A stretch of 64,000 nucleotides of DNA from JAGBWK01 sp964544595 (GCA_964544595.1 CAZJBM010000002.1:62001-126000); one strand, 5' to 3'; counted from the stretch's first letter, positions 9,541 through 17,777 are shown. A program made the numbers and translations. Notes: generated by a model from the letters alone, not told the origin.

Positions 9541-9955
9541 GGTTGGTACTTGGTTTAGTTCAACACGAGGCCTTGTATACCTGACTGGAGGCGGCGCTCT
9601 GCCACATAGGCGCATGCAAATCCTTTAAGGAAATTGATAGTGGATCGGCGCGGCATGGCGGGTGAAGATGTTGCTTGCATTGTACGTTTAGAAATAGGGG
9701 TAGAGGTTTCGTTCATTGGCAGATTGGTTTAGAGATGAATGGTTGTGATGGTTAATCTGACTATAAAACGCTTTACTCTATCCTTTTATTGCCTGAAGGC
9801 GCGTTTTTAGCCCATTTTTTTTAGATAAAGTGAATGAGCGCAACAAAAGTGGCCGAAAAATACATTTATTAAATATAAATTCGTAACTTCGCGAAAAATG
9901 CGCTTATCACTCAGGCGCCTATAGCTAACACAACCTCAACAACATATTTATTTGT
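9541..9955. other. Divergent intergenic region, DUF4861 gene / aspS
   Basis: This 415-base AT-rich region shows no convincing gene on either strand. It holds TAACTTCG at 9884-9891, a near match to the -7 consensus TAnnTTTG, about 65 bases before the aspS start; this is the likely aspS promoter. No riboswitch or T-box-like structure was recognised. Confidence 0.5.
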
Positions 9956-11716
9956 ATGTACAGAACTGACACATGCGGACAGCTGCGTATTGCCGACAAG
10001 GGTAAGAAAGTCACCCTCGCGGGATGGGTGCAGCGTATTCGCAAAATGGGAGGTATGACTTTCGTCGACCTCCGCGACCGCTATGGAATTACCCAGGTGG
10101 TATTCATCAATGACGTTAACGCCGACCTCTGCGAGAAGGCTAACCGCCTCGGCCGCGAATTCGTGGTGCAGATCACTGGCACGGTAGCTGAGCGCGAGTC
10201 GAAAAACCCGAATATGCCTACCGGCGACATAGAGATTATCGCCGACTCGATCAGCGTGCTTAATCCGAGCCTTGTGCCTCCCTTCACGATTGAGGACGAA
10301 TCTGACGGCGGCGACGACCTGCGTATGAAATACCGCTATCTCGACCTTCGCCGCAACCCCGTTCGCCGCAATCTCGAGCTCCGCCACCGCATGACGATGG
10401 AGACCCGCCGCTATCTCGACTCCAAAGGCTTCCTCGAGATCGAGACCCCTATGCTCGTAGGCTCTACTCCCGAAGGCGCCCGCGACTTTGTGGTGCCCTC
10501 GCGCATGAATCCCGGCCAGTTCTACGCTTTGCCCCAGTCGCCCCAGACTCTCAAGCAGCTCCTTATGGTTTCGGGCATGGATCGCTACTTCCAGATCGTG
10601 AAATGCTTCCGCGACGAAGACCTCCGCGCCGATCGCCAGCCTGAGTTCACTCAGATCGACTGCGAGATGAGCTTCGTTGAGCAGGATGATATTATCAACC
10701 TCTTCGAGGGTATGGCAAAGCATCTTTTCAAAGAAATCCGCGGCATAGAGATTACCGAGCCGTTCCAGCGTATGCCATGGGCCGACGCCATGAAGTATTA
10801 TGGCAGCGATAAGCCCGACCTCAGATTCGATATGAAATTCGTTGAATTGATGGACATAATGAAAGGCCATGGATTCAGCGTGTTTGATAATGCCGAATAT
10901 ATCGGCGGCATTTGCGCTAAGGGCGCGGCATCATATACGCGCAAGCAGCTCGATCAGCTGACTGATTTCGTCAAGCGTCCGCAGATCGGCGCCAAAGGCA
11001 TGGTGTATGCCCGCGTTGAGGCCGACGGCAACGTGAAGTCGTCGGTTGACAAATTCTACGATCAGGAGACTCTTCAGAAAATGAAAGAGGCTTTCGGGGC
11101 CGAGCCTGGCGATCTCATCCTTATACTCAGCGGCGACGACGCGATGAAGACCCGTAAGCAGCTTTGCGAGCTTCGTCTCGAAATGGGCTCTCGTCTTGGC
11201 CTGCGCGATAAAAATAAATTCGCTTGCCTCTGGGTGGTTGACTTCCCGATGTTTGAGTGGAGCGACGAGGAGCAGCGCCTCATGGCTATGCACCATCCTT
11301 TCACCCACCCCAAGGATGAGGATATTCCCTTGCTCGACACCGACCCGGCAGCTGTGCGCGCCGATGCCTACGATATGGTAATCAATGGCGTGGAAGTTGG
11401 CGGCGGCTCAATACGTATTCATGACTCGGCTCTTCAGGCCAAAATGTTTGAGATACTCGGCTTCACTCCCGAGAAGGCACAGGAGCAGTTCGGCTTCCTG
11501 ATGAATGCCTTCAAGTATGGCGCGCCCCCTCACGGCGGTCTCGCTTACGGTCTCGACCGCTGGGTTTCGCTCTTTGCCGGCCTCGATTCGATTCGCGACT
11601 GCATCGCGTTCCCCAAAAACAATTCGGGCCGCGACGTGATGCTCGATGCCCCCGCGGCGCTCGATCAGAAACAGCTCGACGAGTTGCAAATCAAGCTCGA
11701 TCTCCGCGAAGCGTGA
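9956..11716 (+). CDS. aspS: Aspartate--tRNA ligase
   Basis: Class II aminoacyl-tRNA synthetase that charges tRNA-Asp. The 586 residues are the bacterial-type length. Seen: an N-terminal OB-fold anticodon-binding domain (TLAGWVQRIRKMGGMTFVDLRDRYG, approximate residues 18-42); class II motif 2 with FRDEDLRADRQPEFTQ; the GAD insertion domain in the middle; and motif 3 GGLAYGLDRW near the C-terminus. Whether the enzyme is discriminating (tRNA-Asp only) or also charges tRNA-Asn cannot be decided from this window. Nif3 follows 46 bases downstream on the same strand. Confidence 0.97.
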   Translation: MYRTDTCGQLRIADKGKKVTLAGWVQRIRKMGGMTFVDLRDRYGITQVVFINDVNADLCEKANRLGREFVVQITGTVAERESKNPNMPTGDIEIIADSISVLNPSLVPPFTIEDESDGGDDLRMKYRYLDLRRNPVRRNLELRHRMTMETRRYLDSKGFLEIETPMLVGSTPEGARDFVVPSRMNPGQFYALPQSPQTLKQLLMVSGMDRYFQIVKCFRDEDLRADRQPEFTQIDCEMSFVEQDDIINLFEGMAKHLFKEIRGIEITEPFQRMPWADAMKYYGSDKPDLRFDMKFVELMDIMKGHGFSVFDNAEYIGGICAKGAASYTRKQLDQLTDFVKRPQIGAKGMVYARVEADGNVKSSVDKFYDQETLQKMKEAFGAEPGDLILILSGDDAMKTRKQLCELRLEMGSRLGLRDKNKFACLWVVDFPMFEWSDEEQRLMAMHHPFTHPKDEDIPLLDTDPAAVRADAYDMVINGVEVGGGSIRIHDSALQAKMFEILGFTPEKAQEQFGFLMNAFKYGAPPHGGLAYGLDRWVSLFAGLDSIRDCIAFPKNNSGRDVMLDAPAALDQKQLDELQIKLDLREA

Positions 11717-11762
11717 TATATTGTCGCATAGATGCGCTAACGTGACTTAATCGAGAATCATA

Positions 11763-12566
11763 ATGGCCAACGAGACGCTGCTAATAAAAGACGTGGTGGA
11801 CGTGCTTGAACAGGCATTTCCTCCACGTTATCAAGAAGACTTCGATAATACGGGCCTTCAGGTCGGCTCCGCGCTGCGTCGCTGCACGGGAGCCATGCTG
11901 TGTGTCGATCTGACGCCTGAAATCCTGGCAGAGGCCGCTGATAAAGGGTGCAATCTCATCATTACCCATCATCCCCTCATATTTCACCCGCTGAAACGTA
12001 TCGGCGATGCCGACAGAGTGGAAATCACGGTCTACAAGGCTATCCAGAATAATATGACCGTGTATTCTTGCCACACGTCGGTCGACAACACCCCCCGCAT
12101 CGGAGTGTCGTGGAAAATGGGCGAGATGCTTGGATTGAGCAACATCTCGGCGATCGAGTCGAAAGGCCCCGACAACATTGGCTGCGGCATTGTGGGCGAT
12201 TTGCCCCGTCCGATGATGGCCAAGGAGTTCGTCGCTCTGGTCAAGGAGGTTTTCAATGTGCCGGTGGCTCGTTGCTCCGACTGGTCAAAGTCGATCGAGC
12301 CATTCACGAGGGTCGGTTTATGCGGCGGTGCGGGCGCTTTTCTCTTGCCCGAGGCTGTGAAGATGGGAGCTAAGGCTTTTGTCACTTCCGATAGCAAGCA
12401 TAACCACTTCATTGATTACTTCGGCCGGATATTATTGGTCGATATTGGCCATTTTGAAAGCGAAGAGTGCACAAAATCGATTTTTTATCAAACAATTAAA
12501 GAAAAATTTCCTAACTTTGCACTCTATCTTTCAGAAAAGGAGAGGAACCCTATTAATTATATATAG
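11763..12566 (+). CDS. Nif3-like dinuclear metal center hexameric protein
   Basis: Member of the Nif3/YqfO/DUF34 family, often labelled GTP cyclohydrolase 1 type 2 homolog. The 267-residue protein has the short form without the YqfO insertion domain. Metal-binding signatures are visible: LIITHHPLIFHPLKRI with paired His, SCHTSVDN, and near the C-terminus DIGHFESEE. The family forms toroidal hexamers with two metal ions per subunit; its cellular function is unsettled and I assign none. It probably shares a transcript with aspS. Its 3' end contains a strong promoter-like -7 box for the next gene. Confidence 0.92.
   Translation: MANETLLIKDVVDVLEQAFPPRYQEDFDNTGLQVGSALRRCTGAMLCVDLTPEILAEAADKGCNLIITHHPLIFHPLKRIGDADRVEITVYKAIQNNMTVYSCHTSVDNTPRIGVSWKMGEMLGLSNISAIESKGPDNIGCGIVGDLPRPMMAKEFVALVKEVFNVPVARCSDWSKSIEPFTRVGLCGGAGAFLLPEAVKMGAKAFVTSDSKHNHFIDYFGRILLVDIGHFESEECTKSIFYQTIKEKFPNFALYLSEKERNPINYI
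12512..12519 (+). promoter_or_regulatory. Candidate promoter -7 box TAACTTTG inside the 3' end of the Nif3 gene
   Basis: TAACTTTG is an exact match to TAnnTTTG in an AT-rich patch that is locally unlike the surrounding coding sequence. It lies about 100 bases before the zinc-ribbon gene start at 12622, so that gene may have its own promoter embedded in nif3. No exact TTTG at -33 is present. Confidence 0.5.
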
Positions 12567-12621
12567 GGTTTAGATTGATTTTCATATACATACATCAGCT
12601 AAAACATACAATAATCAGTAT

Positions 12622-13386
12622 ATGGCTACCGATAAAGTACAAAAAGATAAAATCTCGGTCGAGGAGCGTCTTTCAACTCTTTACCAGCTTCAGACTATTC
12701 TTTCCGAGATCGATCGTATCAAAACAATCCGCGGTGAATTGCCTCTTGAGGTAAAGGATCTCGAAGATAATATCGAGGGCTTGAAAACGCGTATCGCCAA
12801 CTATAACGCGAATATCGAGGAATTGCGTCAGAAACTCGCTGCCGAGAAGGAGAAAATCAACGAGTCGACCGCTTTGATCGCACGCTATGCCGAGCAACTC
12901 GACAACGTGCGCAACAACCGCGAGTTTGACCTTCTCACCAAAGAGCAGGAATATCAGAAACTCGAAATCGAGCTTGCCGAAAAGCATATCAACGAGTTCA
13001 ACCGCTCAATTGAGCAGCGCGTGGCCGACATCGAGGCCACTAAGGAAGCTCTTGCCGACCGCGAGCATATCCTCGTGGAGAAGAAAGCAGAGCTTGAGGA
13101 AATCGTGTCTGAGACTCGTCAAGACGAGGAGCGTCTTCGCGAAAAAGCCCTCTCGCTTGAGCCGATGATCGACCCCCGTACGCTCGCCGCCTTCAAGCGC
13201 ATACGTAAGAACGCGCGCAACGGTCTCGGCGTAGTTTACATTCAGCGTAACGCCTGCGGCGGTTGCTTCAACCGTATTCCGCCGCAAAAGCAGCTCGAAA
13301 TCAAGATGCACAAGAAAATCATCGTCTGCGAATACTGCGGCCGTATCCTTGTGGATCCCGAGCTCGCCGGAGTAGCCGACGTATAA
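12622..13386 (+). CDS. Coiled-coil zinc ribbon protein (C4-type)
   Basis: A 254-residue cytosolic protein. Residues about 10-185 form a long antiparallel-type coiled coil rich in Glu, Lys and Leu. A C-terminal zinc ribbon follows, with Cys212-x2-Cys215 and Cys236-x2-Cys239 (CGGC and CEYC). This matches the CT398/DUF164 zf-RING_7 family, which commonly lies beside Nif3 genes as it does here; the family is thought to bridge to the flagellar/T3SS or RNA machinery in some bacteria, but its role in Bacteroidota is unknown. The conserved adjacency hints at a functional link with the Nif3 protein (inference). Confidence 0.9.
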   Translation: MATDKVQKDKISVEERLSTLYQLQTILSEIDRIKTIRGELPLEVKDLEDNIEGLKTRIANYNANIEELRQKLAAEKEKINESTALIARYAEQLDNVRNNREFDLLTKEQEYQKLEIELAEKHINEFNRSIEQRVADIEATKEALADREHILVEKKAELEEIVSETRQDEERLREKALSLEPMIDPRTLAAFKRIRKNARNGLGVVYIQRNACGGCFNRIPPQKQLEIKMHKKIIVCEYCGRILVDPELAGVADV

Positions 13387-13429
13387 ATCAAAATTTTCTC
13401 CTTCCCCATTCTTTATGGGTAGAACACTA

Positions 13430-13472
13430 TAAGAGGCTGCGTCAAAATTCAAGATTTTGACGCAGCCTCTTA
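13430..13472. repeat. Perfect 19-bp inverted repeat with 5-bp loop (IS-end-like palindrome or terminator)
   Basis: TAAGAGGCTGCGTCAAAAT (13430-13448) is exactly complementary to 13454-13472, with loop TCAAG. It lies between convergent genes and can serve as a bidirectional terminator. The arms start with GAGGCTG and have the same architecture as the IS5-like palindrome at 8299, so it may be a second miniature element family. Flanking trinucleotides are TAA and TTA, so no identical duplication is evident. Confidence 0.65.
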
Positions 13473-13532
13473 AGTTTTACGGAGTCCAGTCGTTAAAGGC
13501 GGATGATTGAGAAAGAAGCGCGGAATAGTATG

Positions 13533-14594
13533 TTATTTGTGCAGTGAATGGAGGTTGCATTTCGCGAGGGTGCCGTCTGAATTGCGTAGATGCATCCCGT
13601 TTCCCTCGCAGTAACGCCAGAAGCCGCAATCTTCACATTCTCCGGTTTTCATCCAGCTGCGGTCGCGGTATTGCTCAAAGCGATTTTCCCAGACGTCAGC
13701 TAAACTGTCTCTGAGAATATTGCCTTGATGATATTCGCTGCGTATGCTCAGGCATCCCGAGATAGACCCGTCAGCAAGAACCGACGTCACGTTTATGCCC
13801 GCCTGACAAAAATATTGGTGGTCTCTGACCCGGTGCTCGTATTTGCCGAGAAAACCCTCGCAGCTGTAACTGAGACGTATACGTCCTGATTTTCGCTCGT
13901 TGGAGATAAAATCCATAAGGCTTGTGTATTCGCGGGCACTTAATTGAAGCTGATCGTCGTCTTTGGCGCGGCCGCTCGGAAACACTGTGAATATACGCCA
14001 ACGGCCTACGCCCAAGTCAATGAGGAAATCTCGAAATCGCTCAAGTGAGTTGAAATTACGCTTATTGACGCAGGTAATCACGTCCCATACGATACGCCTT
14101 TCGGTCAATGCTTTTATCGCTTTCACCGCGCGTTGGAAACTGTGCTCGTTCCCGCGCATCCAGTTGTGGTCTGATTCAAATCCGTCGAGGCTGATAGCGA
14201 TTGTCTTTAGTCCCGCCGATATCAATTCGTCGAGTTTTTGAGGAGTGAGAAGCAGTCCGTTGCTTACCATTCCCCATATAAACCCCCGATTCGTGATCGC
14301 GCGGCCACACTCTGCTATGTCGCGTCGCACCAGAGGCTCTCCCCCGGTTGTGATAATCATAACGCGCCTGGGATCGGCGATTTTCTTAACTTCGTCGAGC
14401 ACCGGAAGAAATGTGTCGAGAGGCATATCGGTGATGTCTGCCTCGCTTCGGCAATCACTTCCGCAGTGCCTGCAGTTGAGGTTGCAGCGTAAGGTACATT
14501 CCCAGAAGAGTTGCTGCAGGGTATGACGCTCTTTTCTTCCCGCCAGTTTCCGTCGACCGATTTCAAGTTTTAAAAGCTGCGATGGCGAAATCAT
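13533..14594 (-). CDS. Radical SAM/SPASM maturase-like protein
   Basis: A 353-residue radical S-adenosylmethionine enzyme starting at the Met at 14594 (MISPSQLLKLEIGRRKLAGR), chosen over an upstream start at 14651 because this ATG overlaps the TGA of the preceding small gene (ATGA coupling). Seen: the cluster motif Cys37-x3-Cys41-x2-Cys44, with extra Cys33 and Cys48; TTGGEPLVRRD, the SAM-binding GGE; and SLDGF. A C-terminal SPASM-type region has Cys320, Cys323, Cys329 and Cys346 plus earlier YFCQAG and SGCLSI cysteines for auxiliary clusters. It resembles Bacteroidales radical SAM proteins grouped in TIGR04133 (from memory, not searched). SPASM enzymes usually modify peptides or proteins; the two small CVYGPP proteins directly upstream are the obvious candidate substrates. 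Confidence 0.9.
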   Translation of the reverse strand: MISPSQLLKLEIGRRKLAGRKERHTLQQLFWECTLRCNLNCRHCGSDCRSEADITDMPLDTFLPVLDEVKKIADPRRVMIITTGGEPLVRRDIAECGRAITNRGFIWGMVSNGLLLTPQKLDELISAGLKTIAISLDGFESDHNWMRGNEHSFQRAVKAIKALTERRIVWDVITCVNKRNFNSLERFRDFLIDLGVGRWRIFTVFPSGRAKDDDQLQLSAREYTSLMDFISNERKSGRIRLSYSCEGFLGKYEHRVRDHQYFCQAGINVTSVLADGSISGCLSIRSEYHQGNILRDSLADVWENRFEQYRDRSWMKTGECEDCGFWRYCEGNGMHLRNSDGTLAKCNLHSLHK

Positions 14595-14998
14595 AATAGC
14601 CAAATGAGTAAGCAAATGCAAACCACCGCAACGATGCCAAGCACTACCCACAACGTTGTGTGCGATTCAGTGTTTTGGTCATTCGTGTCGTTTTGCACGT
14701 CTAAGGATGGCAGGTTGTAGACCGAAGGCTCGACTTTCCTCAAATTTCTTGTCGGCACCGAGGTTTGCCTTTTAATAGGTTTTGTGCGAGAAGTGGTGTC
14801 AGGTTTAAAATCTTCATCCCGTTTAAGGTCTTTTAGAGAGGGTGGCGGTGGACCATAAACGCAATCGTATGATCTATCGCGGGGTGGGGCAGGGGGGATA
14901 GAAGCAATATTGCGGTTGCTGAACGGTTTGGGAACTGCCGGCCTTGTCGGGTTAGATTCCTTAGGGGGAGTGGGCGGTGGATTGTAAGCGCTTGCCAT
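14591..14998 (-). CDS. Small Pro-rich tail-anchored protein with CVYGPP motif (candidate radical SAM substrate)
   Basis: A 135-residue protein not recognised as a known family. Seen: a Pro/Lys-rich N-terminus beginning MASAYNPPPTPP; the segment Tyr44-Asp-Cys-Val-Tyr-Gly-Pro-Pro51 (14846-14869); a basic, polar middle; and one hydrophobic C-terminal segment (about 116-135, LWVVLGIVAVVCICLLIWLL) running to the stop, suggesting a tail anchor with the rest exposed. The Y-[ED]-C-V-Y-G-P-P block is repeated in the otherwise unrelated small protein immediately upstream. The stop codon overlaps the start of the radical SAM gene, indicating translational coupling. Modification of the motif by the enzyme is inference; a simple membrane partner is the alternative. 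Confidence 0.75.
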   Translation of the reverse strand: MASAYNPPPTPPKESNPTRPAVPKPFSNRNIASIPPAPPRDRSYDCVYGPPPPSLKDLKRDEDFKPDTTSRTKPIKRQTSVPTRNLRKVEPSVYNLPSLDVQNDTNDQNTESHTTLWVVLGIVAVVCICLLIWLL

Positions 14999-15012
14999 AG
15001 GATCGGGATTAG

Positions 15013-15312
15013 TTAGTTTGACTTTTCTATATTGTTTGATTCAAGATCTTTTAAATCTTCTATATCGATTATTATATCATTAAGTAAATCATTCAAGATA
15101 GATTCGGTTGAGGAGTCTAACTCTTCAACCGAGTCTATTTCAATTTCATCGTTGAATTGGTCCTCCTCATTCAAATATAATTCTAAATCTTGAGGTGGAC
15201 CGTAGACACACTCGTATATTTCGTCACAAATTTTTTCTTCTGAATACTCGTCAAAAATAATATCTTCCGATGTTATTTTATTCAATGATTTACTTGAGTC
15301 ATCTGGTTTCAT
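15013..15312 (-). CDS. Small acidic protein with CVYGPP motif (candidate radical SAM substrate)
   Basis: The ATG at 15312 gives 99 residues; a TTG-initiated extension to 15339 would overlap surE and is less likely. The protein is very acidic (runs of Glu, Asp, Ile, Asn), with no signal peptide or membrane segment, and its DNA is clearly more AT-rich than its neighbours, suggesting acquisition or relaxed composition. Residues 33-40 read Tyr-Glu-Cys-Val-Tyr-Gly-Pro-Pro (15193-15216), the same block as in the next gene; outside it the two share no obvious similarity. The order leader-like region, core motif, acidic tail could be a substrate layout. It starts 23 bases after the surE stop and ends 14 bases before the next start, so an operon is very likely. 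No known family was recognised. Confidence 0.7.
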   Translation of the reverse strand: MKPDDSSKSLNKITSEDIIFDEYSEEKICDEIYECVYGPPQDLELYLNEEDQFNDEIEIDSVEELDSSTESILNDLLNDIIIDIEDLKDLESNNIEKSN

Positions 15313-15335
15313 AATTCTTTGAAAATCAAATGAAA

Positions 15336-16112
15336 TCAATTGGCGTCATTGCCACCATTGAGGAGACTGTCGATTGCATCGACGGCTGAGGGTGCCGACT
15401 GCTCTGCAGAGACTGGCACGGCTGTCGCGTAGTTGCGAGCGATCCAGTAGAGGTCGGTCTCGGCATTGTCAGGCTCTTCGTTGATCTGCGTGCCCGAAAG
15501 CCAGTAGAAAGGCTTACCCGAAGGATCGATATATTCCTTATAATCCTCAGTCCAATGGCTGCGCGCGGCGCGAACTACCTTAAGACCTTCGAGTTTCACA
15601 CCCGCCGGGAAATTCACGTTGAGGGCTATATCATGCGGCAATCCCTTCGCGAGAACATCCGCGGATATTTGTTTGACAAAACGCTCACATTCGCCGAAGT
15701 CGGCGTCCATAGCATGGTGCATCAGCGAGTATCCGATAGAGGGTATCCCGGCCATGCATCCCTCAAATACAGCCCCCATCGTGCCTGAATAAATGCAATT
15801 GCAGGCTGCGTTAGAGCCGTGGTTTATACCGGAGAGAAGTAAGTCGGGCTTGCGGGGCACTATCGAGTGGAGGCCGAGCTTAACGCAGTCGACCGGAGTG
15901 CCGTCTACCGAAAATACCTTGCATCCTTCGTAATCATCGTGTTGGGCGATGCGCAGCGGCTCATTGAATGTCATGGATGCCGATTTGCCCGATTGGGGAA
16001 CGGCGGGGGCAATTATGTACACGTCGCCGAGGTCTTTTACCCATTGAGCGAGATAGTGGATGCCGGGAGCTTCTACTCCGTCGTCGTTTGATATTAATAT
16101 AAGTGGTCGCAT
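15336..16112 (-). CDS. surE: 5'/3'-nucleotidase SurE
   Basis: Metal-dependent survival protein SurE, a phosphatase acting on nucleoside 5'- and 3'-monophosphates. The 258 residues are the usual length. Seen: the N-terminal SNDDGVEAPG with the paired Asp metal ligands; a conserved Ser-Gly-Lys-Ser segment (VPQSGKSASMT); SGINHGSNAACNCIYSGT with the metal-binding Asn; and GAVFEG. It is the first gene of a tight minus-strand run with the two CVYGPP proteins and the radical SAM gene; a link to them is not established. GH105 lies 49 bases upstream on the same strand. Confidence 0.96.
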   Translation of the reverse strand: MRPLILISNDDGVEAPGIHYLAQWVKDLGDVYIIAPAVPQSGKSASMTFNEPLRIAQHDDYEGCKVFSVDGTPVDCVKLGLHSIVPRKPDLLLSGINHGSNAACNCIYSGTMGAVFEGCMAGIPSIGYSLMHHAMDADFGECERFVKQISADVLAKGLPHDIALNVNFPAGVKLEGLKVVRAARSHWTEDYKEYIDPSGKPFYWLSGTQINEEPDNAETDLYWIARNYATAVPVSAEQSAPSAVDAIDSLLNGGNDAN

Positions 16113-16117
16113 ATTAT

Positions 16118-16149
16118 GATATGATGTTGTGTAGTGATATGATGTTGTG
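16118..16149. repeat. Short direct repeat upstream of surE
   Basis: GATATGATGTTGTG occurs at 16118-16131 and again at 16136-16149, separated by TAGT. It sits just upstream of the surE start on the minus strand. It may be an operator or simple slippage; nothing more can be said from the sequence. Confidence 0.5.
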
Positions 16150-16161
16150 CCGACCGCAGGG

Positions 16162-17562
16162 TCAGTTATTATTTATTTTTTTTGTTGCTATGCCGTCGCG
16201 CAGTTCAATGTAAAGCCCCTTAGGAGCCGATTGATGTCTGCGCCCGTAAAGGTCGAATATCGTGGCTTCAGATTCTTTATCGGCTGTCGCCGGCTCTAAG
16301 CCCGATGTTGCGTGTCTCTCGCGCTCCAGGCTCGCCATTATGAACGCCCCTATGCCTTTTCCCTCATTGGAGACGATGTTGACGTCGCTGCCGTCAAGAT
16401 AATAGTCGGCGGTGCCGTTACGTTCGCGCTTGTTTGAGGGGCCGAGTCCGGCTGAGCGGCATATATAGTTAATGTCAACTCCTGCCGGGCTCTCGGTGAT
16501 GAACGTTTCGAGTAATCCGTCGTAGGCCTTCACCGCTGTCGGGCCGTATGTCTCGTCGTCAATGAGGCCGAGCCTTATGCCCTTGAACAGCGCGTAGGTG
16601 AACATACATGAGGCCGATGCTTCAAGATAGTTGCGATGGCCGCGCGAGCTGACAAAAGTGTCGTCATATTGCAGCAGCTGGTACCATACGCCGCTGTCCT
16701 GGTCTTGCCAGCGACGTATTCCTTCAGCAACTTCGACGAAAATATCGGCCACAGCCGTGTAATCGGGATGTTCGCGGGGCATCATCTCCAGCACATCAAC
16801 CAATGCGGCGGCATACCAACCCATGCCCCGCCCCCAGAACTCTTGACTGCAACCTTTGTATGGGTCGCCGGGGTTGGCCCAAAAGGAATTGGCATCTGAT
16901 GGTTTCGCGCTCCAACCATGATAGTTGAGCGATTTCTCGCAGTCGTAGGTATGGCTATGAATGGTCGTGAACTGCAAGGCTATGTCGGCCCAGGCCTCGT
17001 TGTCGTCGGGGGCGAATGTCGATAGGTATTCGGCATAGAAGGCGGCTCCCATATAGAGTCCGTCGAGCCACATCTGATAAGGGTAGGAATCCTTGTGGAT
17101 AAAGCAGCCGTTACCCTCTTCGAGGGTGATGCGCTTGTAGTCGTAGCGCAAATATCGGTAAAGGTATTCGGCAGCCACGCGATAGCGCTCGGCGTCGGCG
17201 GGATTGACCGTCGTCTCGCGCTCGTGGAGATCAAACAGCACTTTGCCCGACGCTATATTATCGAGGCTGCCTTTCTTGAAGTTGTAGAAATTGCCCTTTG
17301 CATTTATAGCGTTGTCGGCATATACTTTACACCATTGGTAAGCTTGCTTGGAAAGCTCATCTTCGGGATATTGGTCGCAGTACATCAGAATGGTTTTGGC
17401 CACAAGGCCGCTGACGTAGTCCCATGCCTTGTCGGCCGACCACTCCTTGCCGTGGGACTGCACCATCAATGCCGAATATTTTTGCGTTAGCGCCGTAGCC
17501 GATAGGCTAACGATTATCGACAGCGCGAATAATATGAGACTTTTCTTATAATAATTACTCAT
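16162..17562 (-). CDS. Glycoside hydrolase family 105/88 protein (unsaturated uronyl hydrolase)
   Basis: A 466-residue (alpha/alpha)6-barrel enzyme of the YesR/YteR type, which removes the unsaturated galacturonyl residue left by rhamnogalacturonan lyases. Seen: an N-terminal hydrophobic export segment (LILFALSIIVSLSATAL); MWLDGLYMGAAFYAEY with the expected catalytic Asp; WGRGMGWYAAALVDVLEMMP; DSGVWYQLL; and EASASCMFTYAL. The C-terminus (IFDLYGRR, APKGLYIELRDG, then a basic end) has the form of the Bacteroidales C-terminal sorting-type signature, suggesting surface or secreted display. Its partner activity, a PL11 lyase with the same kind of tail, is encoded at 49315-52296. Confidence 0.9.
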   Translation of the reverse strand: MSNYYKKSLILFALSIIVSLSATALTQKYSALMVQSHGKEWSADKAWDYVSGLVAKTILMYCDQYPEDELSKQAYQWCKVYADNAINAKGNFYNFKKGSLDNIASGKVLFDLHERETTVNPADAERYRVAAEYLYRYLRYDYKRITLEEGNGCFIHKDSYPYQMWLDGLYMGAAFYAEYLSTFAPDDNEAWADIALQFTTIHSHTYDCEKSLNYHGWSAKPSDANSFWANPGDPYKGCSQEFWGRGMGWYAAALVDVLEMMPREHPDYTAVADIFVEVAEGIRRWQDQDSGVWYQLLQYDDTFVSSRGHRNYLEASASCMFTYALFKGIRLGLIDDETYGPTAVKAYDGLLETFITESPAGVDINYICRSAGLGPSNKRERNGTADYYLDGSDVNIVSNEGKGIGAFIMASLERERHATSGLEPATADKESEATIFDLYGRRHQSAPKGLYIELRDGIATKKINNN

Positions 17563-17720
17563 GGTGGCGGTAAATCATCGTTGGCGGTCGCCGAGATTCT
17601 GGAAAAATAGCGGCTGATTAGCCAACCAACTGCGAATTTACGCATTACTCGTGAAATTAGCAAAACAATACCCCGAAATGATTTCATCTCCGTCGGCTAA
17701 AACCGCTGCCGGGAGAAGTA

Positions 17721-17754
17721 TTGTTGCAGAAACGGCGGTTTTTTTCTACCTTTG
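17721..17754 (+). promoter_or_regulatory. Promoter of the DUF4105 - phosphatase-like operon
   Basis: TTGTTG (17721-17726) is followed after 20 bases by TACCTTTG (17747-17754), a good -33/-7 pair for the Bacteroidota primary sigma factor, 24 bases before the ATG at 17778. Confidence 0.7.
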
Positions 17755-17777
17755 CGTTGAAATATTCACGCGCTATT

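Noticed and set aside
9911..10870. 319-codon minus-strand frame opposite aspS
   Set aside because: Low-complexity Ala/His/Leu composition typical of the reverse complement of a GC-rich gene; aspS motifs on the other strand are decisive.
15313..15339. TTG-initiated N-terminal extension of the acidic CVYGPP protein
   Set aside because: It overlaps the surE stop and uses a rarer start codon, while an ATG lies nine codons downstream.
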